From a virus: a stretch of 36,539 bases of DNA. The stretch lies in IMG/VR virus record IMGVR_UViG_3300025687_000016, positions 1 to 36,539 of that record; one strand, given 5' to 3'. The translations under genes and the position numbers were made by a program. Below, piece by piece: positions 7,721-16,702 of this stretch. How positions within the stretch are numbered: position 1 is the first letter of the stretch; the number at the start of each line of letters is the position of its first letter. Under the pieces are notes generated by a model. The model ran no database searches. It was not told the origin of the DNA and saw nothing but the letters and a program-made list of their open reading frames with translations.

Positions 7721-9280
7721 ATGGCGACATACCCCCAATACTTTCAGCTAGGCCAGAACCTGCCCAAGACGGTGGGTGGGCCGCTGCCTATTGGGACGCC
7801 AGACTATATCATCAAGATGCTGGAGGCGGCCGGCGTCCAGCCTGCCCCCGCCTATAGCCAAGCAAGGCCGGTGCCGATGCCCGTTGTCCGGGCGGCGGAA
7901 GCCATTAGATCGATTGAGAGCAGCAACAACTATCGGGCGCTCGGACCGACAATCGACGATCCAAACAGCATGTATTACGGCGACCGAGCATATGGCGCCT
8001 ACCAAGTTATGGGCAAGAATATCGGGCCGTGGACACGAGAGGTTCTTGGCAAGGAAATGACGCCGGAAGAATTTCTGGCTGACAGGGCGGCTCAGGACAA
8101 GGTTTTTCAGGCAAAGTTCGGCCAGAGCTTCTACAAGCATGGAAACCTTGAGGATGCCGCGAGCACTTGGTTTACGGGGCAGCCGCTATCGCGCGGGGCC
8201 GGGCGTTCTGATACACTCGGCACCACGGGGTCGGAATACGTTGATCGGTTTTTGAAGGCGCTGCCAAGCGAAGAAGGTGATCCGATGGATATTAGGAACA
8301 TGGCCGCGCTGCAGCCTGCACAACCGCAGCCCGCGCAACCGCAGCAATCTCGGATGGCTGGTCTTTTGTCTGACCCTGCCCTGCTTGAAAACCTCGCGCT
8401 GGCCTTCAATACGCTGCGCATGACGCCTGACGAAAACCTCGCAACCGTGATCCGCGGGCGGCAGGAGCGTCGGGCTGACACCGCAACGCGCAACCGCACC
8501 ATCGAGTTCTTGCGGCAGCGCGGCCGCGAGGACCTGGCGGCGGCTGTTGAGAGCGGCGCGATTGATGCCAAGACGGCGGCGGCGCAGGTTTTTGCAAAGC
8601 CTGAAATGCAGCAGAACTATGAGTTCCTAGTCGCACATGGAGTGAAGCCTGAAAAGGCGCTGCAGGCTGTTCGGTCTGGGACGACCATAAACATGCCTGG
8701 CGCTCCAACGATCGGCACAATCCCCCCAGGATACCAAGCCATCCAAGATCCTGCGACTGGTGAATATCAGTATAAGCCTATTCCCGGCGGCCCCGTTGAG
8801 GCGGGAGAAAAGACGGAAGCAGAGCGAAAAGCAACGGCCGAGGCTACGGCGCTGAATAGCATTGCGTTGATCGACAGCGTTCTCGGCGATCCCAACCTTG
8901 GGGCAATAACCGGAATGGTCCAAGGGCGGCTGCCGCCAATGACGCAGGTCGGCACAGACTTGAATGTCAAAATTGAGCAGCTCCAGGGCCAAGCATTCCT
9001 GCAGGCGTTTGAGTCGCTGAAGGGCGGCGGGGCCATCACGGAGCGTGAAGGCATCGCCGCTCAAAACGCAATCGCACGACTGAACCGCGCACAAAGCGAG
9101 GAAGCCTTTAGAGATGCTCTTGTCGAATTGCGCACCATCGTGCAGCGCGGTTTGGGGCGGATTGTGCCGCAGCAAGGTGCCGGCGCTGGCGCGCCAGATT
9201 TTAGCACGATGTCAGACGAGGAGTTGCGGGCGTATATTGCAGAGCAAGATGCCCGCATTCAGCAACTTAGGGGGCAGTGA
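7721..9280 (+). CDS. Internal virion protein with lytic transglycosylase-like domain
   Basis: The protein has 519 residues; ATG at 7721 directly follows the upstream TAA. Residues ~60-155 match the SLT-like fold: catalytic Glu66 in R-S-I-E-S-S-N-N-Y, then Y-G-D-R-A-Y-G-A-Y-Q-V-M and D-x-A-S-T-W-F-T-G. This domain would open a local hole in peptidoglycan during DNA ejection. The rest is helical and Gln/Ala-rich, typical of ejection channel proteins, and includes A-A-Q-V-F-A-K-P. The 3' end overlaps the next gene by TGATG. The virion location is inferred from position among ejection genes rather than the lysis cassette. Confidence 0.75.
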   Translation: MATYPQYFQLGQNLPKTVGGPLPIGTPDYIIKMLEAAGVQPAPAYSQARPVPMPVVRAAEAIRSIESSNNYRALGPTIDDPNSMYYGDRAYGAYQVMGKNIGPWTREVLGKEMTPEEFLADRAAQDKVFQAKFGQSFYKHGNLEDAASTWFTGQPLSRGAGRSDTLGTTGSEYVDRFLKALPSEEGDPMDIRNMAALQPAQPQPAQPQQSRMAGLLSDPALLENLALAFNTLRMTPDENLATVIRGRQERRADTATRNRTIEFLRQRGREDLAAAVESGAIDAKTAAAQVFAKPEMQQNYEFLVAHGVKPEKALQAVRSGTTINMPGAPTIGTIPPGYQAIQDPATGEYQYKPIPGGPVEAGEKTEAERKATAEATALNSIALIDSVLGDPNLGAITGMVQGRLPPMTQVGTDLNVKIEQLQGQAFLQAFESLKGGGAITEREGIAAQNAIARLNRAQSEEAFRDALVELRTIVQRGLGRIVPQQGAGAGAPDFSTMSDEELRAYIAEQDARIQQLRGQ

Positions 9281-11172
9281 TGGCTGACAGGGAAACTGTA
9301 GCACTGCAGCAAGCACTGCTTGAGCGCGCGCGTCGTGAGCTTGAGAAGCGAGCGGAACCAGCAACGCAGCGCCTCCGCTCTGCCGCGCAAGGCCTTACAT
9401 TCGGCACTGCCGACGAGATTGAGGCGCGCGCCCGGTCGCTTGCAACGGGGCGGCCTTACCAAGAAGTTCTGGACGAAATCCGCGGCGGGCTGAAGGCATA
9501 TCGGGAAGCCAGACCAGTTGAAGCTATCGGCGCAGAAATGGCTGGCGCAGTCGCCCCCGGCTTGCTGTCTGGCGGCGCTGGCTTCGTCGGAACCGGCGCG
9601 CGGCTTCTGCCGCGTGTAGGCCGCGCTGCGATGGTCGGCGCAACAGAGGGTGGCGCCTATGCCTTTGGCACCGGGGAAGGCAGCTTTGGCGAGCGCATGG
9701 CCCGCGTTCCGGGCGGCGCCATCGCTGGCGGCATTGCCGCGCCAGTAATGGGCGAAGCAGCAAGGCTTGCAATGCGGCCTGCGCAAGCGGTCATTGACAT
9801 CGCTCGCCGCCGCCTCGGCGGTCGCGGCGGTGCTGCGGTTGAGGCAGAGTTGCAGCGGCTTCAGCAGGAAAGCGGCAAGACGGTTGACGAAATCGTGCAA
9901 GACATCGCCAGCGGCCGCATCATGGCTGAGAATGCTACGCTGCGCGATGCAGTTCGCGCGTATCGTGCGGCTGGTGGCGAGGGGGCCACAACCCTTCAGC
10001 AGGCAATGACGCGCCGGCCGCAACAAACGCGCGAAGAGGCTATGTCAGAAATCCAGCGTTATCTTTCAGACGTTGGCGACGAAAACGTGATGCGCGGCGT
10101 GCGCCGTAGCGAAGCAGAGGCAAAAGCAGCCGAGCGCGCGGCCTATGCAGGTTTTGAAGGCCGGCCGGCACCGGCAGAGGTTGTCGATGCTCTGGGCGAG
10201 GCGCTGCGTCGAGTTCCAAGTGCTGCGGATGAAGTTGCTACAATGCTACGCGCGCAGACCGGGCAAAGCCCGTTCTTTAATGTGCTTGAGGACGGCACGA
10301 TTGAGTTCACTCGCACCCCTACGCTCATGGAAGCCGAGCGTGTGCGCCGCGCAATCGCCAACCGGGCAACGCAGCTTTACCGCAGCAGCCAAGGCGGTGC
10401 GGGCGAGGCGGTTGCTGACGTTGGCGGTGGGCTGCGCGAAGCGATTGACATTTCCGTGCCAGAAATGGCCGCAACGCGCGCGCAGGCTGCCACGACACGA
10501 GTTGCACGCGATAGCTTTGAGAGCGGGCGCACGATCTTCGGCAAGTCGTCAGATGACATCGAAATTGAGTTTGAGCGGGTGTCAGGCGCGGGCGACGAAG
10601 CGGTGCGTTCGTTCCGCGCTGGCGTAATGGATGCGCTGCGGCGGCGGATGGAGACCGGCACGCGCAAGAGCATGATGGGCCGCCTGGCAGACCCTGACAC
10701 GAAAGAAGGGCGCATCTTGCGCACGGTATTCCCGCAGGATGAATTGCCGTCAGTGCTGGCACAGATCGAGCGCGCCGCAGAAAGCCAAGCGGCATCATCG
10801 GCAATCATGGGCGGATCGCCAACGGCGATAACGGCGCAGCAGCTCACCCGCCAGGGCGCTAATATCGGCGCGGAAGACATCAGCGCCGTTATGAGCGGCG
10901 ACATCGTTGGCATCGCACGCACGGCCAACAAGCTGGTCAGGAGCGCGGTGGAAGGCCTGACTGACGCGCAGCGCAAGCGCATCGTTGATATACTTGTGTC
11001 GGAAGACCCCAATGTGGTTCGCCGTGCGCTTCAGGACGAAAGCGGTATGGCTGCTTTCCAAAGCGCCGTTGAAAATGCGATAATGCGCACGACTGCCGGG
11101 ATGCGGCGCGGCGCTGTCGTTCCGGCCGCAGGCGTTGGCGGGGAAGTAACCGGCGGCCTTCTGGCTCAGTGA
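9280..11172 (+). CDS. Large internal virion / ejection protein
   Basis: The protein has 630 residues; ATG at 9280 overlaps the preceding TGA. Residues ~85-165 are Gly/Ala-rich (A-G-A-V-A-P-G-L-L-S-G-G-A-G and A-G-G-I-A-A-P-V-M-G) and could insert into a membrane. The remainder is predicted long helices with many Arg and Glu. This combination is typical of the largest podovirus ejection proteins, which form a channel across the host envelope. There is no enzyme motif that I can see. It sits just upstream of the portal gene. Confidence 0.62.
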   Translation: MADRETVALQQALLERARRELEKRAEPATQRLRSAAQGLTFGTADEIEARARSLATGRPYQEVLDEIRGGLKAYREARPVEAIGAEMAGAVAPGLLSGGAGFVGTGARLLPRVGRAAMVGATEGGAYAFGTGEGSFGERMARVPGGAIAGGIAAPVMGEAARLAMRPAQAVIDIARRRLGGRGGAAVEAELQRLQQESGKTVDEIVQDIASGRIMAENATLRDAVRAYRAAGGEGATTLQQAMTRRPQQTREEAMSEIQRYLSDVGDENVMRGVRRSEAEAKAAERAAYAGFEGRPAPAEVVDALGEALRRVPSAADEVATMLRAQTGQSPFFNVLEDGTIEFTRTPTLMEAERVRRAIANRATQLYRSSQGGAGEAVADVGGGLREAIDISVPEMAATRAQAATTRVARDSFESGRTIFGKSSDDIEIEFERVSGAGDEAVRSFRAGVMDALRRRMETGTRKSMMGRLADPDTKEGRILRTVFPQDELPSVLAQIERAAESQAASSAIMGGSPTAITAQQLTRQGANIGAEDISAVMSGDIVGIARTANKLVRSAVEGLTDAQRKRIVDILVSEDPNVVRRALQDESGMAAFQSAVENAIMRTTAGMRRGAVVPAAGVGGEVTGGLLAQ

Positions 11173-11179
11173 GGTAAAG

Positions 11180-13330
11180 ATGGAAGAAGAAATCGACATC
11201 CTGCTTGGCGTAGAGCCTGAAGACGAGACCGAGGAATACGAAGGCCCGCAGGCTCTCAGCATGGACGACATCGAGAGCATCGTCAGCCGCGCGGTGGATG
11301 AGGCTGTTGATTTCGTTGAGAGCGACATCGCGCCAAACCGCATCAAGTCGCAAGATTACTACGACGGCGAGGTGGATCTGGGCTACGAGACCGGCCGCAG
11401 CAAGGTTGTCGCAACGCGCGTGCGTGATACTGTTCGGGCCATCAAGCCGAGCCTCATGCGCATCTTCCTGTCATCGGCCCGCTTCGTTGAATACATCCCG
11501 CGCGGCCCAGAGGATGTGCCGTTTGCCGAGCAGGCCACAGAATACATGCATTGGAAGTTCCAAGAGCTTGGCGGCTTCCGACTGCTGTCTGATGTCTTCC
11601 ACGACGCGCTGGTAAAGAAGACCGGCGTGATGAAGGTCTACTGGGAAGACGTTGACACGTCCAAGATCTACACATTTAGCAACCTGAATGACTTGCAGTA
11701 TCAGGCACTCATCCTTGACCCTGACGTTGAGGTGATCGAACACAGCCAGACCATTGAGCAGTCAGAGGTCATGGCCGACGGCATGGACGTTGTGCAGCCG
11801 CCCGTCAGCACGCACGACATGAAGATCATCAAGCGCAGCAGCCGCGGCGAAATGCGCGTCGTCAGCGTGCCGCCCGAGGAGTTCTTTATCGACCGCAACG
11901 CCCGGTCGATTGATGACTGCTACATCTGCGGCCACCGGACAGACATGCGCGCCGGCGACTTGATCGCCATGGGCTATGACCCTGAGATTGTCCGCAGCCT
12001 TGACAGCTCGTCGGACCAGTTGATTGCGACCGAGGAAAACGAGGCGCGGCGCGGCTACGCGACCAACATCGACGAGACTGAAGACCCGGCCGATCCGTCG
12101 ATGCTGAAAGTCATGGTGACGGAAGCCTACATGCGGATGGACGTTGAGGGCACTGGCGTTCCGATGCTCTACCGCATCGTGCTTGGCGGCTCGCGCTATG
12201 AGCTGCTTGAGGTTGAGCCGGCCGACGAAATCCCCTTCGCCATCTTCGAAATCGACCCAGAGCCGCACACATTCTTCGGCAAGTCGGTCGCCGATCTGAT
12301 CCGCGAGGACCAAGACGCCGCAACGGCCATCCTGCGCGGCATCCTCGACAATGTGGCTATGGTCAACAACCCGCGCCTGGCTGCCGTGGACGGCCAGGTG
12401 AACATTGACGACCTGATGAACAACGAGATCGGCGCGATTGTTCGGATGCGCGCGCCAGGCATGGTGCAGCCGCTGGAGGTGCCGTTTAGCGCAGGCCAGA
12501 CGCTCGGCGCGCTAAACTACATGGACAACCAGATCGAGATGAAGACGGGCGTCAGCCGCGCGTCTATGGGTCTCGATCCTGACGCGCTGCAGTCCACCAC
12601 CAAGGCGGCCGTCACAGCCACTGTGCAGGCCGCTGCGGGGCAGGTAGAGACAATGGCACGCAACCTTGCCGAGGGCGGGATGCGGCGCCTGTTCGGCCTC
12701 ATGCTGCGCCTGATGGTGAAGCACGCGGACGGCGAGCAGGTGATGCGCTTGAACGGCATGTTCCAGCCGGTTGACCCGCGCGTCTGGAACACCAGCATGG
12801 ATGTGTCGGTGAATGTCGGCCTCGGCACCGGGCGCGAGGAAGAAAAGGCTGCGGCGTATCGTGAGATCATCGCGCTGCAGACGCAGATCTATCAGACTTA
12901 TGGGCCGAGCAACGGCATGGTCACGATGACTAACATCCGCAACACCATTGGCGACATGCTGGCCAGCGCAGGCATCCGCAACTCGGATCGCTACTTTGCG
13001 CCCATGAACCCGCAGACGGAAATGATGCTGCAGATGCAGGCTGCTCAGGCCGCGCAAGCCGCGCAGGGCCAGGGCGGTCAGGCTGACCCGAATGCGGCTT
13101 ACCTGCAGGCCGAGCAGATGAAGGCTTCGGCGCGCGTGCAGGCTGACATGATGAAGACGCAGCTCGACGCGCAGAAGATGATGCTGGAAGACGACCGCAA
13201 GCGCGATGAGATGGCGCAGGATCTAGCCATTAGGGGCGCCGATCTGCTTGGCAAGTATGGCATCCAGCTCAATGAGCAGGCGATCCGCGCCGAGCAGGAT
13301 CGGCAGCGCATGGCGATGGGTGTGCGCTGA
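11180..13330 (+). CDS. Portal protein
   Basis: The protein has 716 residues, about the size of P22-type portals. The acidic N-terminus leads into I-K-S-Q-D-Y-Y-D-G-E and then V-R-D-T-V-R-A-I-K-P-S-L-M-R-I-F, characteristic of portals of this podovirus group. The central part includes G-F-E/P-A-D-E-I-P-F-A-I-F-E-I-like wing segments and M-E-T-M-A-R-N-L-A-E-G-G-M-R-R-L. The C-terminus is a Gln/Ala/Met coiled region that would form the barrel. It forms the dodecameric DNA gate of the head. A GAGGTAAAG ribosome site precedes the ATG. It overlaps the next small gene by TGATG. Confidence 0.85.
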   Translation: MEEEIDILLGVEPEDETEEYEGPQALSMDDIESIVSRAVDEAVDFVESDIAPNRIKSQDYYDGEVDLGYETGRSKVVATRVRDTVRAIKPSLMRIFLSSARFVEYIPRGPEDVPFAEQATEYMHWKFQELGGFRLLSDVFHDALVKKTGVMKVYWEDVDTSKIYTFSNLNDLQYQALILDPDVEVIEHSQTIEQSEVMADGMDVVQPPVSTHDMKIIKRSSRGEMRVVSVPPEEFFIDRNARSIDDCYICGHRTDMRAGDLIAMGYDPEIVRSLDSSSDQLIATEENEARRGYATNIDETEDPADPSMLKVMVTEAYMRMDVEGTGVPMLYRIVLGGSRYELLEVEPADEIPFAIFEIDPEPHTFFGKSVADLIREDQDAATAILRGILDNVAMVNNPRLAAVDGQVNIDDLMNNEIGAIVRMRAPGMVQPLEVPFSAGQTLGALNYMDNQIEMKTGVSRASMGLDPDALQSTTKAAVTATVQAAAGQVETMARNLAEGGMRRLFGLMLRLMVKHADGEQVMRLNGMFQPVDPRVWNTSMDVSVNVGLGTGREEEKAAAYREIIALQTQIYQTYGPSNGMVTMTNIRNTIGDMLASAGIRNSDRYFAPMNPQTEMMLQMQAAQAAQAAQGQGGQADPNAAYLQAEQMKASARVQADMMKTQLDAQKMMLEDDRKRDEMAQDLAIRGADLLGKYGIQLNEQAIRAEQDRQRMAMGVR

Positions 13331-13560
13331 TGGACAAGATGCAGCGCGCGAAGACGGCGGAAGTGCTGCTTCGTGACCCCGTTTTACTGGAGGCCTTCGA
13401 TCTGGTAAAACAGACCCAGATTGGGGTGTTCGAATACCCCAATTCCTCGCAAGAGGATATTATGGAAGCGCACCGGATGGTCCGGGCGCTGGCGCTACTA
13501 GAGAACCAGCTCACCTCATTCGTTGTGGATGGGAAGCTACTTGAAAAGCGCAGTAAGTAA
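13330..13560 (+). CDS. Small conserved protein between portal and scaffold
   Basis: The protein has 76 residues, mostly helical, with E-A-F-D-L-V-K-Q-T-Q-I-G-V-F-E-Y-P-N-S and L-A-L-L-E-N-Q-L. It is translated from an ATG overlapping the portal stop (TGATG), so expression is probably coupled to the portal. Position suggests an assembly role. No family function is known to me. Confidence 0.7.
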   Translation: MDKMQRAKTAEVLLRDPVLLEAFDLVKQTQIGVFEYPNSSQEDIMEAHRMVRALALLENQLTSFVVDGKLLEKRSK

Positions 13561-13571
13561 GGATCAGCACC

Positions 13572-14546
13572 GTGGCCACCACGACTGACAAAGCGATGAC
13601 TATCGAGGACGCTGCAGGCCTCTTGTTGCAGCCAGAGGAAGTTGTCGAAGATCAAGCCGAGGAGCTTGAGGAAGCCGAAGCCGACGAGGCGGAGGCCGAA
13701 GAACTTTCGTCTGATGAGGCGGAAGAAGACGCTGATGAAGAAGTCAGCGAGACGGATGACGACGAGGCGACAGCGGAAGAAGCCGCTGATGAGGACGCGA
13801 ACCTGATCCCCGTCAAAATTGACGGCAAGATCGAAATGTGGACCCTTGATCAGCTAAAGCAGAGTGCCGCCGGCCAAGGTTACATCCAACAGCAGATGCG
13901 GGAAGTCGCAGAGGTCAAGAAACAGGCTTCTGATGTCTACCAGCAACTGCTGCAAGAGCGTCAAGCATTGGCGCAGATGTATCAGCAACTCAGCAGCGGC
14001 GAGGTGCCTTTGACCCCGCCAAAGCCGCCGTCAAGGGATATGCTCAACTCCGATCCAATCGGCTACATGGAAGCCCGCGCACGCTACGAAGAAGACGCGC
14101 AGGCTTATCAGGCCAACATGGTGAAGATGCAGCAGCTTCAGCAGCAGCAGGAACAGGTGAACGCGCGAGCGCGTCAAGCCTACCTGCAAGAGCAGATGCA
14201 GCTTCTGCAGCAGTCTATCCCTGAATTTGCAGACAAGAAGACTGGCACCGCCGTGCGCGACCAGATCATTCGAACTGCTAATGAGGCGTATGGGTTTGAT
14301 CCCAATGAGTTGGCAGGCGTTTCAGATCATCGGCATGTTCGGGTGCTGTATGACGCCATGCGCTACCGGCAAATGATGGCCGAGCGTAAGGGTGCAGAAC
14401 AGCAGAAAGTTGCTAAGGCCCGCCCAGTTGTGAAGCCGGGTGCTCAGGTCAAGCAAGACCCGACGCGCCAAGCGAAGAAGCGCCAAATGGCTAACGCGAA
14501 GAAAACCGGCAAAGTCGAAGACTTTGTTGACCTGCTTTTTAGTTGA
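13572..14546 (+). CDS. Capsid scaffolding protein
   Basis: The protein has 324 residues with a GTG start after an AAGGATC site. Residues ~20-80 are extremely acidic (runs of E, D, A). Residues 100-230 are Gln-rich and likely coiled coil. The C-terminal ~70 residues are basic (Q-A-K-K-R-Q-M-A-N-A-K-K-T-G-K) and end F-V-D-L-L-F-S. Acidic N-terminus, coiled-coil body and basic C-terminal capsid-binding region, located directly upstream of the major capsid gene, are the hallmarks of a podovirus scaffold. Confidence 0.85.
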   Translation: MATTTDKAMTIEDAAGLLLQPEEVVEDQAEELEEAEADEAEAEELSSDEAEEDADEEVSETDDDEATAEEAADEDANLIPVKIDGKIEMWTLDQLKQSAAGQGYIQQQMREVAEVKKQASDVYQQLLQERQALAQMYQQLSSGEVPLTPPKPPSRDMLNSDPIGYMEARARYEEDAQAYQANMVKMQQLQQQQEQVNARARQAYLQEQMQLLQQSIPEFADKKTGTAVRDQIIRTANEAYGFDPNELAGVSDHRHVRVLYDAMRYRQMMAERKGAEQQKVAKARPVVKPGAQVKQDPTRQAKKRQMANAKKTGKVEDFVDLLFS

Positions 14547-14558
14547 TAGGAGGCCGAT

Positions 14559-15515
14559 ATGGCACAACCGACCAATACCTTCGACTCGTATGATGCAAGA
14601 GGCATCCGCGAGGATCTTGAGAACATTATCTACGACGTGTCCCCCGAGGAGACGCCGTTCTACACTGCCTGCGCCAAGGTGAAGGCAACCAACACGCTGC
14701 ACGAGTGGCAGACCGACGCTCTGCGCTCGTCGGCCGACAACAAGCACGTTGAAGGCGACGACACCGTTGCGGAGGCCCGCGCGGCCACTTCGCGTCTGGG
14801 CAACTACACCCAGATCTTCAAGAACGCGGTCGTCATTCCTGGCACCGACGATGGCCTGAACAAAGCCGGTCGCGCACGCGAAATGGCCTATCAGGTTCTA
14901 AAGATTGCCAAGGAGCAGAAGCTCGACATCGAGAAGGCTCTGTTTGCCAACAACGCTCGCGTTGCCGGCAACTCGTCCACCGCTCGTGAGCTGGCTGGTG
15001 CGCCCGCATGGCTCATCAGCAACACGTCGTTTGGCGCCAACGAGGGTGCAGACCCGACTGGCGACGGCACCGACGCTCGCACCGACGAGACCACGACCCT
15101 GCTCGACTTCACCCAGGCCCGCTTCGACAGCGTGATGCAGTCGATCTGGGTCGCTGGTGGCAAGCCGGACAGCGTTTACCTGTCGGCCTTCCAGATGAAC
15201 GAGGCTCTGGGCTTTGTTGGTAACAACAACCAGCGCTCGAACATCCGCGCAGAAGGCGAGCGTGTCATCAAGCACATGGCTGTCTACGTCACGCCCTGGG
15301 GCACGGTGGAGTTTAAACCTTCGCGCGAGAACCGCGGCCGCGACGTGTTCATCATGCAGGATGACATGTGGGCTGTCGGCGTCCTGCGCGCGACCAAGAA
15401 CGAGGAACTGGCCAAGACCGGCGACAACATGAAGCGCCAGGTCGTCACCGAGCTGACCCTCGTCTGCCGCAACGAGGCGGCGTCTGGCGGTGTGTTCGAC
15501 TGCACCACCTCGTAA
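14559..15515 (+). CDS. Major capsid protein (SU10-like, HK97 fold)
   Basis: The protein has 318 residues, preceded by a strong TAGGAGG site. The opening T-F-D-S-Y-D-A-R-G-I-R-E-D-L-E-N-I-I-Y-D, then S-P-E-E-T-P-F-Y and later E-W-Q-T-D-A-L and A-R-A-A-T-S-R-L-G-N-Y-T-Q-I, match the SU10-type capsid family (DUF5309), which has the HK97 fold. G-A-P-A-W-L-I-S-N and W-G-T-V-E-F-K-P are also family features. It assembles the icosahedral shell. The gene is followed by a stable terminator-like hairpin. Confidence 0.92.
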   Translation: MAQPTNTFDSYDARGIREDLENIIYDVSPEETPFYTACAKVKATNTLHEWQTDALRSSADNKHVEGDDTVAEARAATSRLGNYTQIFKNAVVIPGTDDGLNKAGRAREMAYQVLKIAKEQKLDIEKALFANNARVAGNSSTARELAGAPAWLISNTSFGANEGADPTGDGTDARTDETTTLLDFTQARFDSVMQSIWVAGGKPDSVYLSAFQMNEALGFVGNNNQRSNIRAEGERVIKHMAVYVTPWGTVEFKPSRENRGRDVFIMQDDMWAVGVLRATKNEELAKTGDNMKRQVVTELTLVCRNEAASGGVFDCTTS

Positions 15516-15522
15516 TGATAGA

Positions 15523-15546
15523 GAGGGCGGCTTTCGGGCCGCCCTC
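15523..15546 (+). terminator. Hairpin after major capsid gene
   Basis: A perfect 9-bp stem GAGGGCGGC/GCCGCCCTC closes a six-base loop (TTTCGG) eight bases downstream of the capsid stop. No long T-tract follows, so it may be a weak terminator or an RNA-stabilising 3' hairpin that keeps capsid mRNA abundant. Confidence 0.7.
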
Positions 15547-15557
15547 AACCTATCCAC

Positions 15558-15944
15558 ATGGCAGAATATCTGGTAACCTGTGACAGCATCTTTCGCGCCG
15601 GCATTCGCTACCGCCGCGGGCAAGTGATGCGGATGCACGAAGACACTGCGGCGGCGATGCGTAACGCCTACCCGCAACTGACCTTTGAGGAAGTCCATGA
15701 CGACCAAGATCGCGGAGCAAGTATTCGAGGACGACGGCAAGTTGATCGTGAAGGAAACGCACGACTTCACGCCGGTCATCGAGAAAGCCAAGCAGCTAAA
15801 CCGGAACACGGACGGCAGCTTCGGGGAGAGCAAGTTGGTGGGCTTGATCCCAATGAAGCTGTGGGCGGAGTGGGCCAAGGAGGCCGGCGTAAGCGCGGGC
15901 GACCAAGGCGCAATGCGGGAAATCGTAGCCCGCAAAATGAATGA
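15558..15944 (+). CDS. Small protein, probably frameshifted or read-through at its 3' end
   Basis: The frame gives 128 residues, but only the first ~46 look natural (M-A-E-Y-L-V-T-C-D-S-I-F-R-A-G-I-R-Y-R-R and later T-F-E-E-V). The remaining ~80 residues are low complexity and overlap the well-supported gene at 15697 in another frame. One extra base just before the ATG at 15697 would create a stop overlapping that ATG, a coupling used repeatedly in this genome. I therefore read this as a ~48-residue gene with a one-base loss near 15690-15697, or a sequencing error there. Confidence 0.55.
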   Translation: MAEYLVTCDSIFRAGIRYRRGQVMRMHEDTAAAMRNAYPQLTFEEVHDDQDRGASIRGRRQVDREGNARLHAGHRESQAAKPEHGRQLRGEQVGGLDPNEAVGGVGQGGRRKRGRPRRNAGNRSPQNE

Positions 15945-15987
15945 TCCAGATTTCGCGCTGCTGCGCGTTTGGGAAGGCAAGTATTAA
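15697..15987 (+). CDS. Conserved small virion-region protein
   Basis: The protein has 96 residues; the ATG at 15697 follows a GAGGAAG site. It has F-x-D-D-G-K-L-I-V-K-E-T-H-D-F, a L-I-P-M-K-L-W-A-E-W-A-K-E-A segment and N-D-P-D-F-A-L-L-R-V-W-E-G-K-Y. Proteins of this kind often follow the major capsid gene in podoviruses. The function is unknown. It lies just upstream of the lysis-associated membrane proteins. Confidence 0.75.
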   Translation: MTTKIAEQVFEDDGKLIVKETHDFTPVIEKAKQLNRNTDGSFGESKLVGLIPMKLWAEWAKEAGVSAGDQGAMREIVARKMNDPDFALLRVWEGKY

Positions 15988-15999
15988 GGGTGCTGCGTG

Positions 16000-16224
16000 A
16001 TGGAAATGCTTGAAACATTCATGAAGTGGATCGTTGCGCCAGTCACCGCGTTTGTGTGGTTGCTTCATCGCACGCAACAACAACAGACTACTGACATCGC
16101 AGTTCTCCGCGCCACCATGAACGAGCAGAAACTGGCCCACGACCGCGAGATTAAAGAGATTAGAGAGAGCTTTACGCGCGTGATGTCGAAGCTCGACACC
16201 ATCGAGCAGGCCTTGCGGAAGTGA
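16000..16224 (+). CDS. Small membrane protein with coiled coil (XhlA/holin-accessory-like)
   Basis: The protein has 74 residues from ATG 16000 (a GTG three bases earlier is also in frame). Residues ~8-23 (W-I-V-A-P-V-T-A-F-V-W-L-L) form one hydrophobic segment; residues 28-74 are charged heptads likely to coil. This resembles XhlA-type lysis accessory proteins. It is the first gene of the lysis module, with a second membrane protein and endolysin nearby. Activity is not proven by sequence alone. Confidence 0.6.
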   Translation: MEMLETFMKWIVAPVTAFVWLLHRTQQQQTTDIAVLRATMNEQKLAHDREIKEIRESFTRVMSKLDTIEQALRK

Positions 16225-16228
16225 CACG

Positions 16229-16702
16229 TTGGACCCCGTTACAATCATAGCCACCGCCAGCGCGGCGTATAATGCGCTGCGAAAAGGCATCGCGGTCGGG
16301 CGTGAATTGCAAGATATGGGGTCACAGCTCGCCACCTGGGCAGGCGCTGTTTCAGACCTAGAGTTCTTGGCCAAGAAGGCTGAAGACCCCCCGTGGTGGC
16401 GGAGCATCGGCGGATCGGTGCAGGCTGAGGCTGTCGAGATATTCGCGGCCAAGAAGAAGATTGAGGCCCAGCGGGCAGAGCTGAAGCAGTTCGTGCAATT
16501 TAGCTACGGCCAATCGGGCTGGGAAGAATTGCTGCGGATCGAAGGTCAGGTGCGCAAGCAGCGTCAGCAAACAGCCCACAAGCAAGCCGAGATGAAAGAG
16601 CTGGGCATCACGATTATCCTAGCATTTCTGGCGGTGGCCGGTGGAATTGCAGGGTTGTCACTTTTGGTCTTCATCCTTTGGTCAATGCAGGAAGCGCGAT
16701 GA
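16229..16702 (+). CDS. Tail-anchored protein of the lysis region, unknown function
   Basis: The protein has 157 residues from a TTG start (D-P-V-T-I-I-A-T-A-S-A-A-Y-N). The middle is helical and charged (R-K-Q-R-Q-Q-T-A-H-K-Q-A-E). Residues ~125-150 are one strong hydrophobic helix (I-T-I-I-L-A-F-L-A-V-A-G-G-I-A-G-L), so it is probably tail-anchored in the inner membrane with an N-terminal cytoplasmic domain. It lies between an XhlA-like protein and a holin-like protein. It could be a holin partner or structural. No family name is certain. Confidence 0.55.
   Translation: MDPVTIIATASAAYNALRKGIAVGRELQDMGSQLATWAGAVSDLEFLAKKAEDPPWWRSIGGSVQAEAVEIFAAKKKIEAQRAELKQFVQFSYGQSGWEELLRIEGQVRKQRQQTAHKQAEMKELGITIILAFLAVAGGIAGLSLLVFILWSMQEAR

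Noticed and set aside
15523-15546. Strong rho-independent terminator
   Set aside because: The stem is strong but only scattered T follow; I list it as a hairpin with moderate confidence, not as a proven stop.
14898-15980. 360-codon - strand frame opposite the capsid gene
   Set aside because: Shadow of the highly biased capsid gene codons, with no start signal.
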